DNA of 64,000 bases from Ampullaceana balthica (Eukaryota > Mollusca > Gastropoda > Lymnaeidae): assembly GCA_944989445.1 (NCBI GenBank), contig CALYLW010000437.1, positions 1 to 64,000 of the forward strand. Reading direction: 5' to 3'. Below the pieces are notes generated by a model. The model saw only the letters and a program-made list of their open reading frames with translations, was not told the DNA's origin and ran no database searches. The position numbers and the translations under genes were made by a program. Numbering within the stretch: the stretch's first letter is position 1; each line of letters opens with the position of its first letter. Shown here piece by piece: positions 54,901-63,443 of this stretch.

Positions 54901-57900
54901 GGGACTGCAGTTTTTATACGGTGATTCTCACCGCTGTCATTGATTCCCCACCTCAGGTCTGATTGTGGTCAGTGCAGCGTTTGGCATTGCTGCCTCTAAG
55001 GCCGGGGACAAGGTCCGAAAGTTTACGGAGTTCTTCCAGGCCGGAGCCGTCATCATATTTAATCTGTTCAACTGGCTCAAATGGTGTGTACAATCGTACT
55101 AGCTCTTCCCCCCCCCCAGCCCAGTGGTGGAAGTTTATACATCAAAGAAACTGTAGAACTAATTTTACTAACGCTTGGTTCGAACCGGACCTTATTTTTC
55201 AATATTTTGTTTTTAGTTTTTAATCTGCAAAACAAATTCCTTCGAATTCTACGGTATCACAATTTGCCAACAGTTAGACAGAAGCGATGAAATATCAAAA
55301 AATTTCATATTTTTCTTTAACCCGTTTGTATCCTCATGAAGGTTGACGCCCCTTGGTGTGGTCAGTCTGATAGCGCGTGCCGTGTCCGGGATGGACGATG
55401 TGAGTTCGGCCTTCACCTCTATGGCGATGTTTGTGCTGGTGGCGGCTGGCGGTAACCTGTTGTGTCAGTTGGTCATCCACGGACCACTGTACGTCATCTT
55501 TACCAGGAGGAACCCCGTCAGATTCCTGGTGATAGTGGCCAGACCTTGGCTCATGGTGTTTGGGGCAGCGAGCTCGTGAGTCATGGCTGTGAGTGGGGGG
55601 TCAGTAGGGGAGGGAGATATGTGTTGAGAACTGGATGGTTTGAAGGTGTATAAGAATTGAGGAAGAATGTGGGGCTGCATTAATTTGACCAGAACTATGT
55701 TTCCCTAATGTTGACAAAATCCTGTGTCATCTCATACTACTGTCTATCCTTACTACTGTCAGAATCTATGTGAGGTGTATTGCCCTGTTTTAAGTGTTCA
55801 ATGCTTCACTTGTCTGGGAGCTCTCTCGTCTCTATTGATGCGCTTTATTCAACTACACCAGTCGCCCTCACTCAACTAATCTAGTTCTCTAATTCACTAA
55901 TCTAGGTGTCTCGTCTCCACCTACCTAGATGCTCCATCCATTGCTCTCTGTTCACCCAGTAGACGATGATTTAAACATTAGGACACATCTGTGTTATTTT
56001 GTTCTTGTTATCTTGTTAGTTGGGGTTTTTGTAGGTCAGGGGCTCGATTTTTTATAGTAATAGAAAATTTCTAACGGTGAAGCGTAATTGCATTTTATAG
56101 TTGACTTTTTTTGGGCTAATAAGCCCAGCAAAATTAGCCGATAAAGTCAGACCAGTTTATCAAGAAAGCTGAGCCAAGATTAGCATGGCCTCACTTAAGG
56201 CGTATGTAGTATATTATGGCGGGTGGAATAAGCGCCTACTATGATTCTAACCCGCTAGAGGTGCTGTTTCCTTGGCAACGTTTCCTAGGTAACCTTTTGA
56301 TCCCAGCTGCCTTGCGGGCTACATTTTTAAAAATCATTGGTCTAAAATGTAGAGTTATTTTGGGAATCCTAAAGAACACTTTTGTAAAGATCCAAATAGA
56401 TTTAATGCGTAATATTTGTGGGGGGGTTTTTCTTCTTAGTTCTCAATTTCAATGTTAATGTAACGAATTATTTTGTGTTAATCGGAAGAGTGAAATCATT
56501 TTTTTTTAAATAGATTTTTCTTTGATATTTGGTGATGAACCAAGATTGGGTAGAGGGGTTCGAGTTAAAGAAGATAGTAATAAAGTAAAGATTAAGAGCA
56601 TTACTTAATTGCAACTTTTGTTGAATTAACAAAGTAATTGGGAGCTCGCGGAACGCCGATATTGTTTTAACTGACTACACTGCTGCTATCAGAATCTCTG
56701 TTGACTTGGGCCCTTTATTTTAATGTTGATAAGAATTTCTTCTGACCTTGACCTTCATTTTACCTTAACCCCACAACTCAGCGCCATCGCCCTCCCGGAG
56801 CTGATGACCATCAGTGCAGACGAGTACAAGGTTGACCCCCGTGTGGCTGGGTTCGTGCTCCCCTTCTCAGTCACGCTCAACCGAGACGGCAGCTGCCTGT
56901 TTGTCTCAGCGACGTGTCTCTTCATGGCCCAATACTCAGGGATACCCCTCAGCACTGGCCTCGTACTCACTGTTGGGTAAGTGGTTTACTATCTACGGGT
57001 ATCGTACTCACTGTTGGGTAGTGGGACATTTCGATCTTTGACGGTTCGACCACTGCTGCTCTGAGCCAAATGTTCAATATCACCTTTAGAATCATTGCTT
57101 CTATGGTATCATTTGTCATGTAAACAAAATGTATTAAAAAATAAAATTAAATGGGCATTGATATGTGAAATGACTAAAGTATAAACAATGAAAACAGTCC
57201 ATGGTCGAAACGTCGTGGGTCTAAACGTCATGGAACCTTGATGATTACATACATCTAATCACACTTTGCTGTGCCATACACACCTTATCCGAAACTACAC
57301 AATTAGCCTTTTGCACAAATCGAACTGTTCATGCCAGAGCCACCAAAAAATACTTGTCTTAAAAAATTTTAATTATTAAATATGTTATATAATTTAACTA
57401 TTTCATATACTCAGGCTTACTATAAGAACAAATGTTTGAGTTATTAAATGTGTGTTAGAATCAAACAATGATTTGATTTTTTATAGACATAATGGTCCAG
57501 GATGTTATAACCTCTAGCCCCTCTCGTCTGTTCGGGCTCAGGTTGTTGTCTATAGTCTCGTCTGTTCTGGCCCAGGTTGTTGTCTATGGTCTTTTCTGTT
57601 CTGGCCCAGGTTTTTGTCTATACTCTCGTCTGTTCTTGTCCAGGTTTGTTGTCTATCTCTCGTCTGTTCTGGCCCAGGTTGATGTCTATAGTCTCATCTG
57701 TTCTTGTCCAGGTTGTTGTCTATCTCTCGTATGTTCGGGCCCAGGTTGTTGTCTATAGTCTCGTATGTTCTGGCCCAGGTTGTTGTCTATAGTCTTTTCT
57801 GTTCTGGCCCAGATTTTTGTCTATACTCTCGTCTGTTCTTGTCCATGTTGTTGTCTATCTCTCGTCTGTTCTGGCCTAGGTTGTTGTCTATAGTCTCATC

Positions 57901-59244
57901 TGTTCTTGTCCAGGTTGTTGTTTATCTCTCGTCTGTTCGGGCCCAGGTTGTTGTCTATAGTCTCGTCTGTTCTGGTCCAGGTTTTTGTCTATAGTCTCGT
58001 CTGTTCTGGTCCAGGTTTTTGTCTATACTCTCTCGTCTGTTCTGGCCCAGGTTGTTGTCTATACTCTCGTCTGTTCTGGCCCAGGTTGTTGTCTATACTT
58101 TGTCTGTTCTGGCCCAGGTTGTTGTCTATACTCTCTCGTCTGTTCTGGCCCAGGTTGTTGTCTATACTCTCGTCTGTTCTGGCACAGGTTGTTGTCTATA
58201 CTCTCGTCTGTTCTGGCCCAGGTTGTTGTCTATACTCTCATCCCTGGCAATCCCCAACGTGCCCAGCTCTAGTGTTGTGTCGGCGCTCATTATTCTTGGC
58301 AGTGTGGGAATCCCTGCAACAAGCATTGGTCTCGTGATGGCTGTAGAATGGATCAAGTGAGTCATGAGATGTTATATTTATTAACTGTCTGTTTGGTGTA
58401 AGCCCCCCCCCCAATGGGAGGCACTGAGTTGTTAGCTAACAAACTCCAAGAGAAAGTATCACGTCATCCGTTCGAGGCTGTTTTATAAGAGCTCCAGACC
58501 GGGGTGCCATTTGTGCTGAAAGATCAGGGGGACGTCAGACTTGACAGACCAGGGTGACATGAGACTTGGCAGACCAGGGTGCCATTAGAGCTGAAAAATC
58601 AGGGTGACGTCAGACTTGACAGGCCAGGGTAACATCAGATCTTACAGACCAGGGTGATGTCAGACTTGACAGACCAGGGTGACATCAGATCTGACAGACC
58701 AGGGTGACGTCAGATCTGACAGACCAGGGTGACATGAGACTTGACAGACAAGGGTGACGTCAGACATGAAAGACCAGGGTAACATCAGATCTGACAGACC
58801 AGGGTGACGTCAGACTTGACAGACCAGGATGACGTCAGATCTGACAGACCAGGTTGACATCTAAGATTGCTGACCAGGGTGCCTGCCATCAGAAATGATA
58901 AACAAGTTGTCATTACATATGGCAGATTAATGAGACACCATTTCTTGATACGCCAAGCTGCCATTGCTTCAATCTAAACTGCAAGAAATGAGCGCAATCA
59001 TGCTGTAACCATTGAATATTTGTTTAAATTAATAATTTAACATTTAATCCCATCCAAGTCTCAGCCATGCTAACATTTCGTCGTCTTTGTCCTCAGTGAC
59101 CGCATGCGGTCCACAACGAACCTAGTCGGTCATCTATTGGCTGTGATCGTCACGTGGAGATTATGTCGATCAAGTTTTAAATCAACCAACGAAATGTCTA
59201 CCTCACTATACGAGGTCGCCGATATGGAAGTGTTAGTGAAGTAA
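45916..59244 (+). CDS. Divergent SLC1-family (glutamate/neutral amino-acid transporter-like) protein, 9 exons, 5' end incomplete
   Basis: Exons: 45,916-45,990, 48,540-48,662, 49,459-49,534, 53,749-53,915, 54,957-55,083, 55,342-55,575, 56,782-56,976, 58,222-58,356 and 59,097-59,244 (TAA at 59,242). All introns are GT-AG and all phases join, giving 426 residues (numbered here from the first visible one). Family hallmarks: LPGELYMRVLKVVILPLIV (TM2), TM3, an extracellular loop with sequons NVS, NVT and NLS, GTNILGLIVVSAAFG (TM4/5), the HP1 region, TM7, HP2 and TM8. SLC1 proteins are Na+-coupled trimeric carriers at the plasma membrane. Here the TM7 NMDGT motif is NRDGS (301-305), the HP1 serine cluster is GAASS, the HP2 tip lacks the GAAGIPQAG glycines, and the conserved TM8 Asp of NVxGD is His390. 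D379, R382 and N386 are kept. Transport activity is therefore uncertain. TM1 and the N-terminus are not visible. AATAAA at 59,735 is a likely poly(A) signal. Confidence 0.9.
45982..46897. repeat. 36-bp minisatellite (about 25 copies) made of the exon a 5' splice junction
   Basis: The unit TGATAAGTGGTAGGTCATTT plus CTATGTGTCTCTACAG starts with the last 9 exon bases and the donor (TGATAAGTG|gtaggt). Variants at the junction are GTGGTAGGT, GTGGCAGGT (GC donor type) and GTGACAGGT. Each unit ends in the acceptor-like CTCTACAG. The 12-codon period (RSFLCVSTVISG) is open throughout, giving a 324-codon open frame. Confidence 0.95.
47230..47605. repeat. Single arm related to the long inverted-repeat element
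   Basis: Shares GAGCTGAAATTTTGCACAAA, TTTCAGATCGATCAAATGTA and GCATATTATATTGCACATAA with the arms at 19,880-20,270 and 21,480-21,770. Located in the intron after exon a. Confidence 0.6.
47808..48062 (+). mobile_element. tRNA-derived SINE-like element (family 2)
   Basis: Starts with a tRNA-like head: GGGCTGGATAGCGAAGTCAA (A-box region) and GGTGTGAGATCTAGCCC (B-box-like). The body includes TGTCCTCCGCTGACCTGGAG and AATTCTAATAGAAACATTAG, and an A-rich end lies at ~48,040. A second, inverted copy of the body lies at ~52,595-52,828. The head does not fold as a functional tRNA. Confidence 0.7.
48540..48662 (+). CDS. SLC1-like exon b: TM3
   Basis: Acceptor tatctgaag, donor CCAG|gttagt, phase 1 to 1. 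It reads TASTEASSSGRIGLVAISYI, then a hydrophobic helix ending CLLVKP. This matches the 'GK.G..A..Y...T' start of TM3 in SLC1 proteins. Confidence 0.9.
48675..48838. mobile_element. 164-bp GC-palindromic hAT-type MITE, 8-bp duplication
   Basis: Direct repeats GTCAGGAT (48,667-48,674 and 48,839-48,846) flank inverted ends CAATGTTCCCTTTAAG and CTTAGAGGGAAGATTG. The core contains TGCGCGGTTGCGCGGCCGCG, self-complementary over its GCGCGGCCGCGC part. The element starts 12 bp after the exon b donor. Fragments of the family lie at 36,065, 39,945 and 42,770. Confidence 0.9.
48945..49210. repeat. 30-bp minisatellite, about 8.5 copies
   Basis: The unit is CAACAACTTTGTTTCACTCC plus AATACCACAT. The 30-bp period leaves several forward and reverse frames open without coding meaning. 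Confidence 0.95.
49459..49534 (+). CDS. SLC1-like exon c: TM3-TM4 loop, first part
   Basis: Acceptor ttctgtag, donor ATACG|gtaaat, phase 1 to 2. It reads AGQNDKLITLDTKNLQ, then TVDILTDFIR, the counterpart of the conserved 'D..LDL.RNM.P' segment. The join to exon d restores RNIFPDNIV, which fixes both splice sites. Confidence 0.88.
51225..51308 (+). mobile_element. SINE family 1 tail fragment inside the hAT
   Basis: ACAGACCATGGATAAGCATA, then TTCTGTATAGAAGGAGCGTC and the AGATAAGATAAGATAAG tail. Only the 3' part of the SINE is present. Confidence 0.65.
52595..52828 (-). mobile_element. SINE-like element (family 2), inserted in the hAT transposase
   Basis: Read on the minus strand: GTGCGCTCGCCCCACAAGCT, GGGCGTGGGATCTAGCCCAC, TTCTCCGCTGACCTGGAAGG and GTTCTAATGGAAACATTGGA, colinear with 47,830-48,000 on +. 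It interrupts the transposase between DVSFF and CCAHVLNFA. The exact ends are unclear; sequence from 52,500 to 52,594 may belong to the same insertion. Confidence 0.75.
53271..53748. other. Intron sequence before exon d, nothing recognised
   Basis: AT-rich intron remainder between the transposon stack and exon d. Confidence 0.4.
53749..53915 (+). CDS. SLC1-like exon d: loop, glycosylation sites and start of TM4
   Basis: Acceptor tttgttag (53,748), donor TTAG|gtaaaa, phase 2 to 1. It reads NIFPDNIVGATLQL, then LHNVSGTLVNVTVKNLSKSL with three sequons, and ends GTAPGTNIL. A nearer CAG at 53,760 would break the frame with exon c, so the earlier acceptor is chosen. Confidence 0.9.
54233..54510 (+). 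mobile_element. tRNA-derived SINE (family 1), near full length
   Basis: Head GGCACGGTGGTCGAGTGG and B box GGTCACGGGTTCGAATCCCC, body GGGCCTAGGGCGTCCCTGAG, and a degenerate tail CAGAAGGAGCATCTGTAAAG. It lies in the intron between exons d and e. Confidence 0.9.
54715..54795 (-). mobile_element. SINE family 1 tail fragment
   Basis: CTTATATTATCTTTATAGAC, ATACAGAAGATTATTGAGTC and CTTATCCATGGTTTATGTCT, closest to the fragment at 14,440-14,525. Confidence 0.6.
54957..55083 (+). CDS. SLC1-like exon e: TM4c/TM5
   Basis: Acceptor ccacctcag, donor AATG|gtgtgt, phase 1 to 2. It reads GLIVVSAAFGIAASKAGDKV, then RKFTEFFQAGAVIIFNLFNW. This corresponds to 'GL..FS..FG.A....G' of SLC1 carriers. Confidence 0.92.
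55342..55575 (+). CDS. SLC1-like exon f: TM5-TM6 and start of HP1
   Basis: Acceptor ctcatgaag, donor GCTC|gtgagt, phase 2 to 2. It reads LTPLGVVSLIARAVSGMDDV, LVIHGPLYVIFTRRNP (counterpart of 'LPL.YF..TRKNP') and MVFGAASS. The last replaces the serine-rich TSSSS of HP1. Confidence 0.93.
56216..56458. other. Intron between exons f and g, central part
   Basis: An open forward frame here has no family signature. The whole 55,576-56,781 intron shows no transposon that I recognise. Confidence 0.4.
56782..56976 (+). CDS. SLC1-like exon g: HP1 end and TM7 with NRDGS
   Basis: Acceptor acaactcag, donor TTGG|gtaagt, phase 2 to 2. It reads AIALPELMTISADEY, GFVLPFSVTLNRDGSCLF (cf. 'FVLP.GATINMDGTALY') and MAQYSGIPLSTGLVLTVG. 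Strongly GC-rich against its introns. Confidence 0.93.
57515..58245. repeat. 34-bp minisatellite (about 21 copies) made of the exon h 3' splice junction
   Basis: The unit CTCGTCTGTTCTGGCCCAGG plus TTGTTGTCTATACT spans the acceptor and first bases of exon h (ctggcccag|GTTGTTGTCTATACTCTC). The exon's own start is the last copy of the array. Variants include TCTTGTCCAG and TTTTTGTC. Because 34 is not a multiple of 3, use of an upstream copy as acceptor would usually shift the frame. Confidence 0.95.
58222..58356 (+). CDS. SLC1-like exon h: HP2 and start of TM8
   Basis: Acceptor ctggcccag, donor ATCAA|gtgagt, phase 2 to 2. It reads LLSILSSLAIPNVPSSSVV, then LIILGSVGIPATSIGLVMAV and EWI. This fits HP2/TM8 ('TSVGLP...ITLIIAVDW'), but the HP2 tip glycines are replaced. 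Confidence 0.9.
58500..58880. repeat. Degenerate ~25-bp tandem repeat, about 14 copies
   Basis: Units like CAGACCAGGGTGACATCAGA with TTGA or TCTGA variants, in the intron after exon h. Confidence 0.88.
59097..59244 (+). CDS. SLC1-like exon i: end of TM8 and C-terminus
   Basis: Acceptor tgtcctcag, phase 2. It reads DRMRSTTNLVGHLLAVIVTW (cf. 'DR.RTT.NV.GD'), then a short tail ending LYEVADMEVLVK and TAA at 59,242-59,244. The tail is shorter than in most EAATs. Confidence 0.92.
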
Positions 59245-59266
59245 CCTAACTTCACGTGATTCTATA

Positions 59267-59450
59267 CAGTCGGACCTCGCTAAGTCGAACTCAAAGGGAC
59301 CCGAACAAAAATCGACTTAGGGAGTTTTCGAGTTTGGGGAAATGGCGTAATAGACGCAGATTAATCAAGGAATTTGGCAGGGACCTAACAATTAATTAGA
59401 TATAAGGAGGTGTTCGACTTAAGGAAGTTCGACTTAGCGAGGTCCGACTG
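59267..59450. mobile_element. 184-bp pogo/Tigger-like MITE in the 3' UTR
   Basis: Perfect inverted ends CAGTCGGACCTCGCTAAGTC and GACTTAGCGAGGTCCGACTG, flanked by TA on both sides (59,265-59,266 and 59,451-59,452), the TA duplication of the Tc1/mariner/pogo superfamily. It lies 22 bp after the SLC1-like stop codon. Confidence 0.92.
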
Positions 59451-59734
59451 TAGAAGTCTCATCCATTCCTTGCTGTTGTCATGCGATGTTGTTGGACACC
59501 CGTGGATAACTGAAATGTAGTTCAAATGGACGATAACTGAAATGTCAGTTTTGACAGATTACCGACAGAAGAGTTACGTAGATAATATAGGGTGGAAGTA
59601 TAGTATATAAGACCAGGGAAATGCCTTGATATGTTTGATTTAAGATATTTTTGGGTTTGAAAGATGATGGTTGGTTTTTGGACCGCAATGATTGTTGTAA
59701 ACACCGCAGTTGTCTGCACCGAGTGTAACTTTTA

Positions 59735-59740
59735 AATAAA
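59735..59740 (+). terminator. Likely polyadenylation signal of the SLC1-like gene
   Basis: AATAAA about 490 bp after the stop codon, followed by a GTGTCTTTTT-type T/G-rich element. Confidence 0.6.
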
Positions 59741-59759
59741 ACAGTGTCTTTTTAAGGAT

Positions 59760-60190
59760 GTTTTTTTTTACAATAGTTTTTAAAAGTTTGTTTTCAGTCA
59801 AGAGAACTGCTCATGGGCATCGGGAGGGGGGAAATCCAAAATACCCCCCCCCCTTTTTTCACTTAATTTAACTATTATTATTCAACACATTATAACCAAC
59901 ATATTAAATGTTTTTCCCATTGAAGCATAATACTTGTACTTGTGGCATTTAAATTTGTAACATATAAATACAAGCATGCAAATGTAGCCAAATGATGGCG
60001 TCAAAGGCAAATAGCAAATATAATGTAATGATGTACCCAATTACGAAACGGTAATTAATCTTATGCACAGTTGGCAAAGAGGGTGTAAAATTATATTTAG
60101 CAAGCTAATGCTATGTAATTAATTCTTTTGCTCAATTATAAAACATAATGTAATCGTCTTCCCTTGGACAAACATCATGAAAACTTATTT
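59760..60190. other. Downstream AT-rich sequence
   Basis: No feature recognised apart from a poly-C run near 59,844-59,855. Confidence 0.4.
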
Positions 60191-60194
60191 TTAT

Positions 60195-60265
60195 TTATTT
60201 TGTACACTTATATAGCGCAGTACCCCAGCCTATGGCTGGGCTCACCGCGCTTTACAAACATTTCC
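60195..60265. repeat. Dispersed repeat, TATATAGCGCAGTACCC family
   Basis: TACACTTATATAGCGCAGTA, then CTGGGCTCACCGCGCTTTAC. An inverted copy lies at ~63,128-63,185 (AAGCGCTGTGAGCCCAGCTG, GGGTACTGCGCTAAATAA). Confidence 0.7.
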
Positions 60266-60471
60266 AGCATCTCTATAGAGAAAACACATTGACCTCTCAA
60301 TCTTCCTAAACATAGTTACACATAACACTATAGTATACTATACTATGATATTCAAATGCTCAGACACGAACGTATCACCATCATTGAATGATAGTTTGGT
60401 GGAGCGAGAGCAGCGCACCTCATCGCTTGTCCTCCGTAACAGATCTTCTGGACAAAAAGAATGTCTTCATC

Positions 60472-60750
60472 ATAGTCCCGGTGTTACTCTGGTCATGGTC
60501 CCAGTGTTACTCTGGTCATGGTCCCAGTGTTACTCTGGTCATGGTCCCAGTGTTACTCTGGTCATGGTCCCGGTGTTACTCTGGTCATAGTCCCGGTGTT
60601 ACTCTGGTCATAGTCCCGGTGTTACTCTGGTCATAGTCCCGGTGTTACTCTGGTCATAGTCCCGGTGTTACTCTGGTCATAGTCCCGGTGTTACTCTGGT
60701 CATAGTCCCGGTGTTACTCTGGTCATAGTCCCGGTGTTACTCTGGTCATA
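60472..60750. repeat. 23-bp minisatellite, about 12 copies
   Basis: The unit CCCGGTGTTACTCTGGTCAT plus AGT, with CCCAG/ATGGT variants in the left third. It interrupts a sequence of higher complexity (60,380-60,470 and 60,750-60,940). Confidence 0.95.
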
Positions 60751-60951
60751 TGGGACAAGAGACCGAGCGTTGACAGCGGCGATGTGAAAATGTCTGTCTC
60801 TACATTTCCTCACCACCGCGGTAGGTACGCCTCTGGGAAACGTCTCAACAGTGAAAAGCTCTTCAAGGCTCCACATGATATCCGGGGTCAAGTGCGTCTG
60901 CCAAAGAACGCCATAATATTTAGCCCAAGAGAATGAGAAAAAAGTTAACAT
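60750..60951 (-). other. Open stretch of unknown identity
   Basis: The minus strand reads YYGVLWQTHLTPDIMWSLEE, then ELFTVETFPRGVPTAVVRKC and HIAAVNARSLVP. GC content is raised and there are no stops for 80 codons. 'VNARSL' recalls the start of non-LTR endonuclease domains, but the rest does not let me name a family. Confidence 0.3.
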
Positions 60952-61014
60952 AGGTATTTTTAGAAAGTCTAGTTATCCAGCATAACTTTGAAAATTATCG
61001 TAAACATTTAAACT

Positions 61015-61095
61015 GGGTTAGACTTTATACTCAGGCTAGGAGAGTTGGACGTTATACTCAGGCTAAAAGAGTTAGACTTTATACTCAGGCTAAGA
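61015..61095. repeat. ~30-bp tandem repeat, 3 copies
   Basis: GACTTTATACTCAGGCTA recurs three times with GAGAGTTGGACGTT-like spacers. Confidence 0.75.
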
Positions 61096-63127
61096 GGTTC
61101 ATAGAATGTTTGACTGAATCAAGGCCAAGTATATAACACAGGAGTAGCCAGCACGCTGTGAGATCTAAGCGTAAATAGCGAAAAAGAAATGTTTCATTCG
61201 TTACCTCTTTTAGACATGAAACCCACAACTATTTTTTTTTCTGCGGCTAGGTTGCCTGAAGAAGTAAAGTCTACAACTTGAAGTTTATACACCGGAACAT
61301 CTGTTTTAAAAGATGGAACAAGCGTTGGTGTGTTGAAGACTTAGTTCATTCAAAAAAGGGGGAATAACTTGTCAGGGCGATGAGTTGAGTCAGAAAAAGT
61401 TTTTTTTATAATAGGAAATCTAAAGTATTTTGAAAACAAGATGATAACCGTAGAGCTGATTTCAATCTTTGATTGTCTTTGCGGTGCTACTAAGTCATGT
61501 CTATATGACTATACCAAGTCATTATGACTTCGTATTAAGTCCCAGTAATGTTACTACAATTGAGATCCCAGTAATAAGTCTAAATACGAGGTCAAAGTAG
61601 GTGTGTACTAAGGCTGGCATATTGTGACGACATATTACGAGGATTTAATGCAGTGACTTACTTACGCCCACACGCCCTAACCCCTTACTGTGAGGATCAA
61701 CATGTTCTATTGTTGACTTAATTGAAATGTGGATAACTAATCGAAATGTATTCGTATTACTTCATCGACATACGCACCTGTGCAACTTGATAAAAAAATA
61801 AAATCTCGTAATTGGAGGCTACTGTAATTGGAATGAAATCTTATTACTTAAAAGTCATTTAAAATTGGTAAACTTAGCTCGTTGCAATTAAAACATTTTA
61901 GATTTTTTTTTAAAGCCATGAAGCAAGACTCAATGAACTATTAGAGATAAGAGGCCTTATAAAATAATTTTCATCCGTGTATTGTGGTCTGAGTCATGTT
62001 TAAGGGTAGGGTCAATGATAAGTCTCCTAGACCGTCTGGGTTAACATTTAAACCTAACCAGTAGACTGGTTAAATCGTGAAAATAAAGGCAAAGTTAATT
62101 CACTCATCTCCAGTTAGCACCAATTTAGTGAACTCGACATGTTGGTGAAAGCATTCATTGGTGTCGTGACATCAGGTGGGGTGGAGATTGAGATGAGTGT
62201 CTAGGACACGGGACATGACTGATATGCAGGTGAACAGGTGACGAAAGGGACCATAATGTTGTGCAAGCCAGGCCTGACAGTCAAGACAAACTTATTACCC
62301 TTTAAGTTAGTCAGGAGGAAACGGTGGCCCCAGCAGGGGATTGGAACAGACCAGTATAAACTATTCCACATTTCCCGAATCTTCCCTCGAAATACAGAAT
62401 TAAAACTAAGTCATTGAAAATATACTTTTTTAAAAAACTGTCCAAATTTGTCTGAGTGCGCAACCAAAGATTAGAAAATAAATTATGGGAAGAATAGAAT
62501 AGCATTAGCAAATCTATTTTCCTGAATTTATGCTGCGCAAGCGATGGTACAACAAAAAAAAATTCATCGCTGACTGCTCTAAACGTCTACGCCCCTGCAC
62601 CCAGAATGAAGGTGTCACGTGGTCCACCACATAAACACCACTGGACTGTTGGGACTGAATGGACAGTTATCGTATTCAAATAATGTCAGAGTGAACAAGT
62701 ATGGACCCATCCTTTACTTTACTGGTAAGTTGTGGTATTCAAGTAACGACAAAATTATGATGTAGGGACCATTGTTTAGCCTCAGTTTATATGTATATCA
62801 TTGGGGAGAAATCTTCCACACTAAGTATTGACTTACGGAAAATCTTGATTTACTTTCGGAACGCCCGAGACTAGAAGGATCCAAAACAATGGAATTCTCC
62901 CAAATTTACACCTTCGTACTATTCCAACAATTAACGCCTTCAAGACTGGCACATCTTGTCAAACTTTACTTTTCAAATTAACAATCAAACAGTTCTCTCA
63001 CTGATTGATATACGTAGCTTATGTGCACCATCATGTCATTATAATATAAATATGTTTTTTTGTAATTAAGATATGAATATTTTCATACTTTTAGCTTCAA
63101 TGCATTTATAAATATTTTTCAATTTTA
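61096..63127. other. AT-rich non-coding sequence
   Basis: About 2 kb without a convincing exon, RNA gene or repeat. Confidence 0.4.
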
Positions 63128-63354
63128 AGTAAAGCGCTGTGAGCCCAGCTGCCTGCTAGGGTACTGCGCTAAATAAGCTCTCAAATTATTATTATCCTCC
63201 CCTTGTTATTTGCTCGAAATTTTCAAGATTGAGCTTTTCTGGTGGTAATAAAGTAAACTTAAGAAGCTGAGACATGGTGGGGTGGAAAGAGGATTATTGT
63301 ATGTGGCAAAAGGCCAATCGAAACAATCTGCATGCAAACGACCTTATTTATTTT

Positions 63355-63442
63355 TGTTAATAAATAAACCATAGTGATAGTTGTTATAAACAAACCATAG
63401 TGATCGCTGTTATAAACAAACCATAGTGATAGTTGTTATAAA
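63355..63442. repeat. ~30-bp tandem repeat, 3 copies
   Basis: AAACCATAGTGATAGTTGTTATAA-type unit directly left of the hAT end at 63,444. Confidence 0.85.
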
Positions 63443-63443
63443 C

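Noticed and set aside
57492..58360. Overlapping frames of 88-143 codons with LLSI/VVVY repeats
   Set aside because: Produced by the 34-bp array. Only the part from 58,222 on is a real exon, and in one frame only.
6528..60750. CRISPR arrays
   Set aside because: All repeat clusters are head-to-tail tandem units without unique spacers, in a eukaryotic context.
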